The notes under the pieces were generated by a model, which saw only the letters and a list, made by a program, of their open reading frames with translations, did no database searches and had not been told where the DNA came from. Of a stretch of 64,000 nucleotides of DNA, positions 9,037 to 20,700 are shown one piece after another. A program made the translations under genes and the position numbers. How positions within the stretch are numbered: position 1 is the stretch's first letter; each line of letters opens with the position of its first letter. Source of the DNA: Jannaschia pagri (GTDB taxonomy: Bacteria; Pseudomonadota; Alphaproteobacteria; Rhodobacterales; Rhodobacteraceae); NCBI RefSeq assembly GCF_019655435.1, contig NZ_BPFH01000001.1, forward strand, positions 682,001 through 746,000. The letters run 5' to 3'.

Positions 9037-9813
9037 TCAGTCTGTTCGGACCGTCACGGATTGGGCCACGAACTCCGCCCAGCCGAAAGACGACAGGAAA
9101 GAGACCTCAGCCGCGTCGCGGCCCACACCGATCACCGCCATTTCAGAGGCGCAGGCCATGCCCGTGGCATCCACGAGATGCCAGGCGTCTTCGAGCCAGA
9201 CCTCGGTCACCGCGTGGAAATCCGGTGGATCCACGCGCGGTGCATAGACGCTGGCCATACGGGCGGGGATGCCGGCCGCGCGGGTCAGCGCGATCAACAC
9301 ATGGGAGTAGTCCCGGCAGACACCTTGCCGTTGGACAAAGGTATCGCGGGCAGTGGTCGTGGAACCACTGGCACCGGGCACATAGGAGAAGGTCGTCTCG
9401 ATCCAATCCCGAAGGGCCATGACCAGAGCACCGCCTGAAAGATCCGGGAAATCGTCGGCCACGAAGGACTGGAACTCGTCGGACGGGCAATAGCGCGAGG
9501 GCATCAAAAAGGATGTCGCCTCGGCGGTGAGGCTGCGGGGCGCGGTCGCTTCCAAGGCGCCGATATCCGGGACAGGGCGGGTCACCTCGACCTCAGCGCG
9601 ATAGGTGGCATCGAATTGACCGTCTGCGCGCATCCACGCCCGTTTGCCCAAGGCGGCCTCGCCGCCGACGCGGCGGAAACCATCCACTCGCGTTGTGAAC
9701 AGAGCATCACTGGTGATGTCTTGGCCGGACATGCGCGCCACTTCGACCTGGAGCAGCAAGTCCGTCGGCGCGTCGAAGCGGTAGGACAGGGTGGCTTCGA
9801 TGGAAAGGGTCAT
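9037..9813 (-). CDS. transglutaminase-like family protein
   Basis: 258 residues with a papain-like transglutaminase core. The likely triad is Cys166 in GVCRDYSH, His200 in FHAVTEVW and Asp215 in LVDAT. The N-terminal 100 residues form the beta-sandwich region usual in bacterial family members. No signal peptide, so cytoplasmic. Such enzymes are usually proteases or amidases rather than protein cross-linkers; the substrate is unknown. It stands alone. Confidence 0.88.
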   Translation of the reverse strand: MTLSIEATLSYRFDAPTDLLLQVEVARMSGQDITSDALFTTRVDGFRRVGGEAALGKRAWMRADGQFDATYRAEVEVTRPVPDIGALEATAPRSLTAEATSFLMPSRYCPSDEFQSFVADDFPDLSGGALVMALRDWIETTFSYVPGASGSTTTARDTFVQRQGVCRDYSHVLIALTRAAGIPARMASVYAPRVDPPDFHAVTEVWLEDAWHLVDATGMACASEMAVIGVGRDAAEVSFLSSFGWAEFVAQSVTVRTD

Positions 9814-10137
9814 GGTGTGCGCCAGGGTGGTCGTGGCGGAGGGGTCCCCGCTGGGTATCTCAGAAGGGACTGAAGGCCGTTATGTGGGTGTCCGCGGCGG
9901 ATCGGTCCGATGTGCTGCGTGTTTGGCAGACATTTGATGATGGACACGTATCCTCCCATATGCCCGGCAAAACGAGGGAGAGCAGTGGACCACACCTGAC
10001 CCTGCCCGACCGGATCACGCCGTCGAATGATGTTCCTGTTGGTCCTGTTGCTCGTATCCGAGTCATGGACTGCGCGTTTGAGACCAAGACACGCGCCAGG
10101 TTTGCCACCCATCGCACCGGAGCAGCGTCCTCGGCGG
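9814..10137. other. intergenic region without a convincing gene
   Basis: 324 bp between the start of the transglutaminase-like gene and the end of smc, both on the minus strand, so it must hold the promoter of the former. Short open frames exist on both strands but lack ribosome-binding sites or recognisable sequence. No hairpin terminator was seen. Confidence 0.5.
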
Positions 10138-13100
10138 CTACGCAACCAGAGCCTCCGCCCGCTTGAGATCGACGGAGACGAGCTGACTGACCCCTTGCTC
10201 GACCATTGTGACACCAAACAAACGATCCATGCGCGCCATGGTGACCGCGTGGTGGGTAATGATCAGAAACCGGGTCGAGGTGCGGCGCGTCATCTCATCC
10301 AACATATCGCAAAAGCGCGTGACATTTGCGTCGTCCAAGGGCGCATCAACTTCGTCCAAGACGCAGATTGGCGCCGGATTGGCGAGGAAGACCGCAAAAA
10401 TGAGCGCCAGGGCGGTCAAGGTCTGCTCGCCCCCCGACAACAGGCTGAGGGTTGAGAGCTTTTTGCCCGGGGGGTGGCACATGATCTCCAATCCCGCCTC
10501 CAGGGGGTCGTCGCTTTCGACAAGTTCAAGACGGGCTTCGCCGCCCGAGAACAAGTGACGGAACAGCATGGAAAAGTTGCCGTTGACCGTCTCAAAGGCA
10601 TCGAGCAGGCGCTGGCGCCCCTCTTTGTTCAGCGATGCGATCCCAGCGCGCAGTTCGGCGACCGCTTGTTCCAGATCGGCCTTTTCTGTCAGCAAGGCGT
10701 CGTGCTCGGTTTGGACCTGCTGCGCGTCCTCTTCGGCGCGCAGGTTGACCGAGCCCAATGCGTCGCGCTGACGTTTCAGCCGCGTCACATCGGCTTCGAT
10801 CCGATCAAGGGGCGGCAAGGCCTCCGGGTCGAGATCCAGCGCGGCGAGCAGATCACCCGGCGTTGTCTCAAGCGCCTCGGCGATGCGGTCGCGCGCCGCA
10901 GACAGCGCCTCCTGTGCGGCTTCAACGCGGGTTTCGGCGCGGGCGCGGGCCTCTCGCGCTTCACCGGCTGCACGGTCAGCATCGCGCGTGGCCGCGAGGG
11001 CCTCCCGCTGATGGGTTTCGGCGGCAGCGCGGGCCTCTATGGCCAACGTCCGCCGTGCGGCGGCCTTTTCCAAGTCCGTAACAAGGGCGGCGCCCTGCGC
11101 AGCAATGTCTTCGGGGACGCCTTGGGCCGCTGCCAACTCCACCTCGGCAGCTTCCCGACGACGGGTCAGATCCGCAAGTTGCGCGTCGGCATTGTCGAGG
11201 CGCTTCTGCCAGCGGGCCATGTCCTTGCCGATTTCCCGAAGCCGGGTGTCGCGGGCCTCCGCGTCGCGTTTCAATTCATCGGCCTGGGCACGGCGCGACA
11301 TCATTGCCATACGCGCCGCCTCCACCGTCGTTCGGATGGCCTCCAAAGCGGACCGGGCGCCATCCAGGGGCGGCAGATCGCGGCGCGCCGCCTCCGCCTC
11401 GGCAACGGCAGCGCGGGCCTCCAGGGTGTCGGCCTCGTGACGGGACACGGCCATCTGCGCCGTCTCCAAACGAGACGCGGCAATCCCATGGGCGCCCTCT
11501 GCCTTGGCCAACGCGCGGCCCGCCTCTGTCAGGGATCGGTCGGCGTTGCGGCGCGTCTCCCTTGCCTGGGCCTCCGCCGTCTTGGCCCGAGAGAGCATAT
11601 GCCCCAAGGCCTCATGGGCGGCACGGGTGCCCTCGGCACGGGCGGTTGCCTCCTCCAGGTCCTGACGGAGAGACGCCAGGCGGTTCATCTGCTGGAGGCG
11701 TAGGGCAGCCGCTGAGGGCGCCGCCTCTGCCGTGGCGCGAAAACCGTCCCAGCGCCAAAGATCGCCCTCACGGCTGACGAGGACCTGTCCGGGCAGGAGT
11801 CGCGGCTGCATCTGCGCGGCCTGGTCCGGGTCCACCAAGCCAATCTGGTCCAGGCCCCGGGACAAAACCTCAGGCGCCGTCACATGGGGCGCGAGGGGGG
11901 CAATGCCATCGGGCAAAGCTGGGACGCGATCATACGGGGGCAGCGGCGCCCAGCCGACATCCTCGACCTCTGTCCCGCTAAGCGCGCTGGCCCGCAGGTC
12001 GTCCCCATAGGCCGCGCCCAGCGCCGCCTCAAAGCCTGGCGCGACGGTGACCTGATCCACAAGCGGCGCGCCATCGCCGGAGTCCCGTGCCAGCAACTTG
12101 GTCAAGGCGCTGACCTCGGCGCCGATGGTTCCCGCCGTGCCCTCCGCCTCGGCCCGTTCGGTGCGGGCAGCGGCCTCGCGGTCCTGGGCGGCCTCGCGCG
12201 TTGCTTCGGCCTGGGAGAGGTCGGCATCCGCTGTGGCCGCGGCATCCTGCGCGCGTGTGAGCGTTGCCTGCGCCTCGGCCCGTGCCCTGTCCGATCCATC
12301 CAGCGCGGATTGTGCCGCCTTCACTTGGGCCTCGGCGGCATCCCGCGCGGATGTGACCTGCGTCAGTCGTTTTGCGGACTCCTCGACCAAGCGTGTGACG
12401 GATTGGTGGCGCGCGGACAGCCGCGCCAGATCTTCCGTAAGCGCGGACAATTCTTCCTCGCGGGCGCCCAGAACACGCGACGCATCGAGGGCCGCCTCCT
12501 GCGCCTCGGCCATGGCCGCCTCCTGCCCGTCGGTCTGAGCGGTCAAGGTCGCGTCCTCTTGGCGCAGACGGTCGATTGTGGCGCGGGCATCCTCGTTCAA
12601 GGCGCCCTCCCGCTCCGCATCCCGCACGAGACGTGCAATCGTTGCGGTCAAACGGTCCAAGGTTGCACGGGCTGCGGCCTCGCGCTCGGCCAGCGTGTCT
12701 CGGCTCACTTCCAAGCGCTGCAGGATCGCACCCGCAACGGCCTCTTCCTCTCGAAGGGCGGGCAGCGCGTCATCGGCCCTCACCCGGGCCTCTTCCGCAC
12801 CAATCGACGCCCGCTCCGCCTGGGCGACCGCCGTTAGCCTCTCGCGAAGCTCAGACTCCGCCGTCGCCCGGGCTGCATCCGCCTCGCGCCAGCGACGGTA
12901 GAGCAGCATGCCTTCGGCCTGGCGCAAGGCGGTCCCAATCTCCCGGTAGCGCGCCGCTTGCTTGGCCTGGCGTGCCAGCGTCGCAAGTTGGGCGGCGAGC
13001 TGTTCGACCACATCATCGACTCGTGCGAGGTTGGCCTCGGTCCCATTGAGCTTCAACTCCGCCTCATGGCGCCGCTGGTATAGGCCAGAGATCCCCGCGG

Positions 13101-13599
13101 CCTCCTCTAGAATGCGCCGACGCCGTTGGGGCTTTGCGTTGATCAACTCGCTGATCTGCCCCTGTCGGACCAGCGCCGGAGAATGGGCCCCGGTCGAGGC
13201 ATCGGCGAACAGCATCTGCACATCGCGCGCCCGGACATCCTTGCCGTTCAGCTTGTAGGCGCTGCCCGCATCCCGTGTGATGCGCCGCACCACATCCAAG
13301 GCATCGCTTTCGTTAAATGCTGCGGGCGCCGTCCTGTCCGCGTTGTCGAGGGCCAGGGTCACCTCGGCAAAGTTGCGCGCCGGTCGGCTGGCCGCACCGG
13401 CGAAGATCACGTCCTCCATTCCGCCGCCCCGCATGGCCGTCGGGCGATTTTCCCCCATGACCCAGCGAAGCGCCTCTAGCAGGTTGGATTTCCCACAACC
13501 GTTGGGTCCGACCACACCTGTCAGCCCGTCCGCGATCACCAGATCGGTCGGATCGACGAAGCTTTTGAAGCCATTCAGCCGCAGGCGAGAAAAACGCAT
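10138..13599 (-). CDS. smc: chromosome segregation protein SMC
   Basis: 1153 residues from the ATG at 13599 (MRFSRLRLNGFKSF); an upstream in-frame ATG at 13620 is less likely. The N-terminal ATPase half has the Walker A GPNGCGKSN. Two very long coiled-coil arms rich in Ala, Arg, Glu and Asp flank a hinge at about 500-620 that contains the short turns of the SMC hinge domain. The C-terminal half carries the signature LSLLSGGEQTLTALAL and the Walker B ICVLDEVDAPLDD. It compacts and segregates the chromosome with ScpA/ScpB, which are not in this window. Confidence 0.97.
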   Translation of the reverse strand: MRFSRLRLNGFKSFVDPTDLVIADGLTGVVGPNGCGKSNLLEALRWVMGENRPTAMRGGGMEDVIFAGAASRPARNFAEVTLALDNADRTAPAAFNESDALDVVRRITRDAGSAYKLNGKDVRARDVQMLFADASTGAHSPALVRQGQISELINAKPQRRRRILEEAAGISGLYQRRHEAELKLNGTEANLARVDDVVEQLAAQLATLARQAKQAARYREIGTALRQAEGMLLYRRWREADAARATAESELRERLTAVAQAERASIGAEEARVRADDALPALREEEAVAGAILQRLEVSRDTLAEREAAARATLDRLTATIARLVRDAEREGALNEDARATIDRLRQEDATLTAQTDGQEAAMAEAQEAALDASRVLGAREEELSALTEDLARLSARHQSVTRLVEESAKRLTQVTSARDAAEAQVKAAQSALDGSDRARAEAQATLTRAQDAAATADADLSQAEATREAAQDREAAARTERAEAEGTAGTIGAEVSALTKLLARDSGDGAPLVDQVTVAPGFEAALGAAYGDDLRASALSGTEVEDVGWAPLPPYDRVPALPDGIAPLAPHVTAPEVLSRGLDQIGLVDPDQAAQMQPRLLPGQVLVSREGDLWRWDGFRATAEAAPSAAALRLQQMNRLASLRQDLEEATARAEGTRAAHEALGHMLSRAKTAEAQARETRRNADRSLTEAGRALAKAEGAHGIAASRLETAQMAVSRHEADTLEARAAVAEAEAARRDLPPLDGARSALEAIRTTVEAARMAMMSRRAQADELKRDAEARDTRLREIGKDMARWQKRLDNADAQLADLTRRREAAEVELAAAQGVPEDIAAQGAALVTDLEKAAARRTLAIEARAAAETHQREALAATRDADRAAGEAREARARAETRVEAAQEALSAARDRIAEALETTPGDLLAALDLDPEALPPLDRIEADVTRLKRQRDALGSVNLRAEEDAQQVQTEHDALLTEKADLEQAVAELRAGIASLNKEGRQRLLDAFETVNGNFSMLFRHLFSGGEARLELVESDDPLEAGLEIMCHPPGKKLSTLSLLSGGEQTLTALALIFAVFLANPAPICVLDEVDAPLDDANVTRFCDMLDEMTRRTSTRFLIITHHAVTMARMDRLFGVTMVEQGVSQLVSVDLKRAEALVA

Positions 13600-13811
13600 G
13601 GGACAATCGTCGTAGCTCACCCGGATCCGTCAAGGCCGGACCGCTGCATTTCGCGGACTCCCGCCGGTTTTCCACAAGATATTGCCCCCCGCGCGGAGCA
13701 GCCCCCCTTTCTGCGCCTCTGAAACACATGTCGCTTAGTGCAAACGCTCCGAGGCGCCACCAAAGACGGCAATGGCGCTTGACCACCGCTGGGCGGGGAC
13801 GCATCACGGTC

Positions 13812-14010
13812 AAGCATGGTTCCCCCAGCCAAAGGCGCACCGGGGGATGAAATGGGAATGTGGTGAGGGGGATCCAACCAGGACCCCGAGGCCGCAGCCG
13901 CCCCCGCGACTGTAAGCGGTGAGGGTCGGGCCAAAATGCCACTGGGACGATGTCCCGGGAAGGCGGCCCAGCACCCCACGACCCGCGAGCCAGGAGACCA
14001 GCCAGGCACG
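13812..14010 (+). promoter_or_regulatory. cobalamin (AdoCbl) riboswitch
   Basis: All core blocks of the class are present in order: GGGGGATGAAATGGGAA, then GCCGCAGCCGCCCCCGCGAC and TGTAAGCGG, then GCCACTGGG and CCCGGGAAGGCGGC, and the B12 box GAGCCAGGAGACCAGCC at 13987-14003. A hairpin CCCGTC-GGGGA-GACGGG at 14028-14043 lies just before the ribosome-binding site of the CbiM-like gene and may be the expression platform. A possible -35 element TTGACC is at 13779. Expected effect: cobalamin represses the cobalt-uptake unit. Confidence 0.95.
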
Positions 14011-14057
14011 AACGACAATCCATCCCGTCGGGGAGACGGGCCATAGGAGACACCGAC

Positions 14058-14726
14058 ATGCACATCGAACCCGGAGTGGTCGACGGGGCCAAGATGGCCC
14101 TCGCCTTCGCCACCGCCGCAGGCGCAGCGGGGTACATGGCCAAACTGGCCTGGCAGGACATTGAGGATCACGGGACCTCCCCGCTGATCGTGCGGAGCGT
14201 CATCGCAGCCGCCGGCACCTTCGTTTTCTTTGAAGTGATGCCCCACTTCCCCGTCGGCGTGTCCGAAGTTCACGTCATCCTGGGCACAACGCTCCTGCTC
14301 CTGCTGGGGGTCGCGCCCGCCGCAATTGGCTTGGCCGCAGGGTTGTGCATCCAAGGACTGTTCTTCGCGCCCACGGACCTGCCGATGTACTTCGTGAATG
14401 TGACCACCCTCTTGATGCCGCTCTTTGCCATCTTCGCTTTGGCCAAACGCGTTATTCCGCAAGACACCGCCTATGTGGACCTTTCCTATGGCCAAGCCCT
14501 CAACCTGTCGTTGGCATACCAGGGCGGCGTGGTCGCCTTTTGGGCGATCTATGGCCAAGGGGTCGGGGCAGAGACTCTTTCGGCCGTCTTGTCCTTCTGC
14601 GCGACCTATATGCTTATCATTTTGATCAAGCCGGTTGTCGACTTGGGTGCTCTCGCACTCGCCAAAGCATCCAAGGCTCATCTCGATGCTCGGCATATCA
14701 CCCACCCCCGCGTTTTCGCCGCCTAG
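14058..14726 (+). CDS. cbiM: CbiM-like energy-coupling-factor cobalt transporter permease
   Basis: 222 residues, membrane protein with about six or seven helices. It begins MHIEPG; the conserved N-terminal His2 coordinates Co2+ in the CbiM family, which also supports the ATG at 14058. VSEVHVILGTTLLLLLGVAP matches the family's VGxSExHxIL segment. Classical CbiM works with CbiN, CbiQ and CbiO; none is next to it here, so it may be a solitary CbiM-type permease as seen in other Rhodobacterales (inference). It lies directly under the riboswitch and upstream of cobW. Confidence 0.88.
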   Translation: MHIEPGVVDGAKMALAFATAAGAAGYMAKLAWQDIEDHGTSPLIVRSVIAAAGTFVFFEVMPHFPVGVSEVHVILGTTLLLLLGVAPAAIGLAAGLCIQGLFFAPTDLPMYFVNVTTLLMPLFAIFALAKRVIPQDTAYVDLSYGQALNLSLAYQGGVVAFWAIYGQGVGAETLSAVLSFCATYMLIILIKPVVDLGALALAKASKAHLDARHITHPRVFAA

Positions 14727-14892
14727 CCCATCACGGGTAGGCACCTCCGGTGCGCTCCGTCGCGCCATCCCAATCCCTCCCCGTGCTGGACACGCAACGA
14801 CCAACCGAAACGCGCTCCCCCCATCACGGGTCCTCAAATACTCCGTCTCGACGCTTGCCACAGGCGGGCGTCCCAACCGTAGGAGACACCCC
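14727..14892 (+). other. spacer between cbiM and cobW with a short direct repeat
   Basis: 166 bp. CCATCACGGGT occurs twice, near 14728 and 14821, and CTCAAATACTCCG at about 14829 resembles the tail of the intergenic repeat seen at 8959 and 42086. No terminator or B12 box is seen, so cobW may be transcribed from the cbiM promoter. Confidence 0.35.
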
Positions 14893-15998
<1,106 letters not shown>

Positions 15999-16002
<4 letters not shown>

Positions 16003-16454
16003 AGGTCGGCCCGGCGGATCCGACGTCTCCGGGCTGCGCAGCCCTGCTGGCCCAATCCCACGCAATGATGAACGCGCTCTTCGCCCCGGGGGAGTGCCAT
16101 TACCTGGACCTCGACGCTTTGACGGCGCCGCATATCCGGTTCATCGCCGCGACCGAGGGCGACCGGACCTTGGGGACGGGCGCCCTGGCCCTGCGCGATG
16201 GCTACGCGGAGGTGAAATCCATGTTCACCGACCCAGAGGCACGGGGCCGTGGCGTGGCCGACGCGATCTTGACCCGCCTCATCACATTGGCCGCCACCGA
16301 AGGGCGCCCCATTGTCCGCCTGGAAACCGGCGTCGGGTTGGACGCGGCCCATCGGCTCTATCGACGCCATGGCTTTGTCGAATGCGGGCCGTTCGGTGGG
16401 TACAAGGACATTCCCGCCAGCCTCTTCTTCGAAAGGATCCCGAAGACGCCGTAG
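15999..16454 (+). CDS. GNAT family N-acetyltransferase
   Basis: 151 residues. The acetyl-CoA motif A is VKSMFTDPEARGRGVADAIL, with the RGRGVA pyrophosphate loop, and motif B is RLYRRHGFVECG. The small-molecule type is similar to E. coli YedL/PaiA-like enzymes; substrate unknown. Its ATG overlaps the cobW stop by 4 bp (ATGA), so it is translated with cobW, but no direct cobalamin role is known for this family. Confidence 0.88.
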
Positions 16455-16797
16455 CGGATATGTGCGGGACGGTCGGCCAAACGGCCCCCGTCATCAAGGC
16501 GCTGAGAGACAAGCTGCGCCGCATATGGAACCTGCGGTCGTTTTGACGGCGAGGCCGTCCCACGCGCCCTCCTGCCCCGGGGGACAGTCACCGCTCCTTT
16601 ACAGCATACAAGCGGCTTTTGGGGCGCGCGCTGTGCGCCTGCCTGTCGGAGGCCCATGGCCAGACCAAGACGGGCAAACCGACCCCGCAGCTATCCTCGG
16701 CGCGACCGCCGGTGACCTACTCGCTCCAAACCGCACGCCTGCTCACGCCGCCCCAACGTAAGACCGCGCTAGACACCATACCGGCCAACCCGCACCC
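16455..16797. other. intergenic region without a convincing gene
   Basis: 343 bp between the convergent GNAT and psuG genes. A weak hairpin CCGCA-TATGGAACC-TGCGG followed by TCGTTTT at about 16520-16545 could terminate the cobW transcript. No coding frame has a ribosome-binding site or recognisable sequence. Confidence 0.45.
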
Positions 16798-17721
16798 CTA
16801 GACCCAGGCCCCGCCTTTGGCCCCAGCCACAGCAATCCGCGCGGCCAAGGTGGCGTTGTTCAGAACCAGAGCAATGTTGGCCGCCAGGGCCGTCCCATCG
16901 GTCGTCTCGTTCAACCGGCCCAGCAGAAACGGCGTCACGTCCTTGCCCGTGACCCCCTGCTGCTTGGCCTCGTCCAAAGCCGCATCAATCGTTGCAGCGA
17001 TCTCCTGGGCCTCAAGCGCCGCTGTCGCGGGGATCGGATTGGCGACGAGCATCCCCGTGCCGAGCCCGAGTTGCTGATTGGCGGCTCGGATCGCTGCGAT
17101 CTGCGCGGGGTCATCCACCCGGTCCCCGGCCACCACACCAGAGTGTGGCGTGTAAAACGCCGGGAACTCATCGGCGCCGTAGGTGACCACCGGAACGCGC
17201 AGTGTCTCCAAAACCTCGATCGTGCGCGGGATGTCCAAGATCGATTTCACGCCCGCGCAGACGACGGTCACATCCGTCTTCGCCAACTCGGTCAAATCGG
17301 CGCTGACATCCAAATCGTCCCCGCGATGCACCCCGCCGATGCCACCCGTCGCAAAAACGCCGATTCCTGCCAGAGCCGCAATGCGCATGGTCGCGCTGAC
17401 CGTGGTGCCCGCCGTCAGGCCCTTGACCAGGCATGACCCCAAATCGCGGGACGCCGCCTTCACAACTCGTGCGTCGCGCCCCAACCGCTCCACCTGGGCC
17501 GCCGACAACCCAGCGCAGCAGACGCCATCGATCACCGCGATGGTGGCGGGCACGGCCCCCTCTTCCCGCACGGACTCCTCAACGGACATGGCCACTTCGG
17601 CGTTGCGGGGCCAGGGCATCCCGTGGCTGATGATCGTGCTCTCCAAGGCCACGACCGGGCGGCCCGTCAGCAGCGCCTCGGCCACCTCGTCGGTCATCTG
17701 CGGTCTGATCATATCGGCCAT
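16798..17721 (-). CDS. psuG: pseudouridine-5'-phosphate glycosidase
   Basis: 307 residues from the ATG at 17721, which follows a GGAGG ribosome-binding site. The enzyme splits pseudouridine 5'-phosphate into uracil and ribose 5-phosphate. Family motifs: VALESTIISHGMPWPRN at the N-terminus, ATGGIGGVHRG with the conserved glycines, VVCAGVKSILDIPRTIEVLET, and GKDVTPFLLGRLNETT near the C-terminus. The usual partner kinase psuK is not adjacent. Divergent from cobN. Confidence 0.95.
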   Translation of the reverse strand: MADMIRPQMTDEVAEALLTGRPVVALESTIISHGMPWPRNAEVAMSVEESVREEGAVPATIAVIDGVCCAGLSAAQVERLGRDARVVKAASRDLGSCLVKGLTAGTTVSATMRIAALAGIGVFATGGIGGVHRGDDLDVSADLTELAKTDVTVVCAGVKSILDIPRTIEVLETLRVPVVTYGADEFPAFYTPHSGVVAGDRVDDPAQIAAIRAANQQLGLGTGMLVANPIPATAALEAQEIAATIDAALDEAKQQGVTGKDVTPFLLGRLNETTDGTALAANIALVLNNATLAARIAVAGAKGGAWV

Positions 17722-17798
17722 GGGGCACCTCCTGTCGCACCCCTCTTGCACCCATTGCCCGCCTCCCGCAAACGGTTCCGAACGCCGAGGAGACCACC

Positions 17799-20700
17799 AT
17801 GCACCTGCTTGCCGCCCAGCCTGGCGCCATCGACGACGGAGAGCCGGTGGACCTGGGCCAGACGCCCGCCGATCTGGTCGTCATCTCCGCCGCCGATACG
17901 GAACTTGCAGCCTTGTCCCAGGCCCGGGCCGAGATGGAGCATGCGCCAAGCCTGCGCCTGGCCAGCCTGATGCACCTGCGGCACCCGATGTCCGTTGACC
18001 TGCACCTTGACACCTGTGCCACACAATCACGGCTGGTGGTGGCCCGCGTCTTGGGCGGACGTGGGTACTGGACCTACGGGCTGGAGCAATACGCCGCGCG
18101 CCTGCACGACGCCGGTGTCCCCTTCGCCGCTTTGCCGGGGGACGACAAACCCGATGCCGAATTGCGAGAGCTTTCGACCGTCTCCGCCGAGGACTATGAC
18201 GCCCTGTGGGCTTGCCTCGTCGAAGGCGGCCCGGCCAATGCCCAGACCTTTCTGGCCCATGCCAGCGCCATGCTTGAGGAAGCCCCGCGCCCCGCCCCAG
18301 CCCGCCCCCTGCTGCGCGCGGGCCTCTATTGGCCTGGGGTCGAGGCACCCACCCAAGCGACTTTGACAGAGGCCTGGACCAAGGGCGCGCCGACCGTCCC
18401 GGTGATCTTCTACCGGGCGCTGCTCCAAGGGGCGGGCCTGAACCCGGTCAATCGCCTGGTTCGTGCGCTGCTGCGCGCAGGCCTCAACCCGCTGCCGGTG
18501 TTTGTCGCCTCGCTCAAGGACCCGGTCTCCGCCGCCACGCTGGAGGCCTTGTTCACGGAAACCCCACCGGACGCGATCCTAAACCTCACCAGTTTCGCGG
18601 TCGGCGATGCTACCACAAACCCCCTGTCACAGCCCTGGGCCAATCGCGCGCCGGTCTTCCAAGGGGTTCTGTCCGGCGGCACGGAACAGGCCTGGCGCGA
18701 CGGGCTGACCGGCTTGTCGGCCCGCGACATCGCCATGAATGTGGCCCTGCCAGAGCTGGATGGTCGGGTGCTGACCCGCGCGTTGGGCTTCAAAGGTGAG
18801 GCGTTCTTCGACGAGGCCACCCAGTGCCCCATCGCCACCTGGAAAGCCGACGGGGACCGCATCACCTTCACCGCCGACCTCTTGGCCAATTGGTGCCGCC
18901 TGCGTCGCACAGCCACTGCGGACAAACGCGTGGCTTTGGTCCTGGCGAATTATCCCAACCGGGACGGACGCCTTGCCAACGGCGTCGGCCTCGATACGCC
19001 AGCGGCGACGGTGCACACGCTCGGGCTATTGGCGGACCAGGGCTACAGCGTGGAAAACGCGCCCCGCGACAGTGCTAGCCTTATGGATCGCTTGCTGGCG
19101 GGCCCCACCAACTGGCTGACGGACCGGGCTGCAAAAGAAGGCGGTGAGACCCTCGATCTAGAGACATACCGCGCCCATTACGCGACCCTACCCCTCTCCG
19201 CTCGGCAAGCGATCGAAGAGCGTTGGGGCACACCCGAAGAAGACCCCTTCTTCTCGGCAAAAGTACTCCGGCCCGACGGCTCATCCGGTGCAGGCTTTGC
19301 CCTATCGATCCACCGGTTCGGCCGGGTCTGTGTCGGGCTGCAGCCGGCGCGGGGCTACAACGTGGACCCTACCGACAGCTATCATTCGCCGGACCTGGTG
19401 CCGCCCCATAACTACCTGGCCTTTTATGTCTGGTTGCGCGCCCAGTCAGACGTCATCGTCCACATGGGCAAGCACGGTAATCTGGAATGGCTGCCAGGAC
19501 GGGCCGTGGCGCTCGGTGCAGCGGATTGGCCTGAGATTGCGCTCGGCCCCACGCCGCATGTCTATCCCTTCATCGTCAACGACCCGGGCGAAGGCACTCA
19601 AGCGAAGCGGCGCGGCGCCGCCGTCATCATCGATCACCTCACGCCGCCGCTGACTCGGGCCGAAAGCTACGGTCCCCTGCGCGACCTGGAGGCGCTGGTG
19701 GATGAATACTACGAAGCGGCGGGCGTGGATCCCCGCCGAATCGAGACCCTTCGCGACGAAATCCTATCCCTCGCCGCGGTGACGGGCCTGGACGTGGATG
19801 CGGGGTTCCAGGGAGATGATGGCGATCTGGCCAAACTCGATGCTTACCTTTGCGAGCTGAAGGAGGCTCAAATCCGCGACGGCCTCCATATCTTCGGCCA
19901 GAGCCCACAGGGACGGCTACGGGATGACCTGCTCCAGGCCCTGCTGCGCCTGCCCCGGGGCGACGGCCACAGCCTGCCTCGCGCCATTGCCACAGACCTG
20001 GGGCTGGAGTTCGACCCCTTGGACTGTGACATGGCCGCACCTTGGGAGGGCGCGCGCCCGGATGCGCTCTCCGGTGGCTCGGCCTGGCGCAGCGCGGGCG
20101 ACACGGTGGAGCGCATCGAAGGCTATGCCGCCCGCCTCCTGCGAGGGGACGTGCCGCCACCGGGGCCGATGACAGCGGCCACGCTGGAAGAGGCCGCGAC
20201 CCTGCGCGCCACGCTAGACGCTTGCGGCCCCGCAGAGGGGGAGGGCCTCCTCACCGCCCTCGCGGGGCAGTTCGTCGCCCCTGCGCCATCCGGCGCGCCC
20301 ACGCGGGGCCGTCCCGACGTCCTCCCCACGGGGCGCAACTTCTACTCCGTCGACAGCCGGGCCGTGCCTACGCCTACCGCCTGGAAGCTCGGCTGGAAAA
20401 GCGCCAACCTGCTCATCGAGCGGCATCTTCAGGACCACGGTGATTGGCCCCGCGCCATGCTGGTGACCGCCTGGGGCACGGCCAACATGCGCACGGGCGG
20501 GGACGACATCGCCCAATCCTTGGCGCTCATGGGCGTCAAACCCCGCTGGGACAGCGCGAATCGGCGTGTTGTCGGCTTCGAAATTATCCCGGCGACAACC
20601 CTCGGACGGCCCCGCGTGGATGTGACCCTGCGCGTCTCGGGCTTCTTCCGAGACGCTTTCCCCCAGCAGATGGCCCTTGTCGATGCCGCCGCCCGCGCCG

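Noticed and set aside
10027-10137. Signal-peptide-like plus frame MMFLLVLLLVSESW
   Set aside because: It has no ribosome-binding site and continues in frame across the smc 3' end with Arg/Pro-rich shadow sequence.
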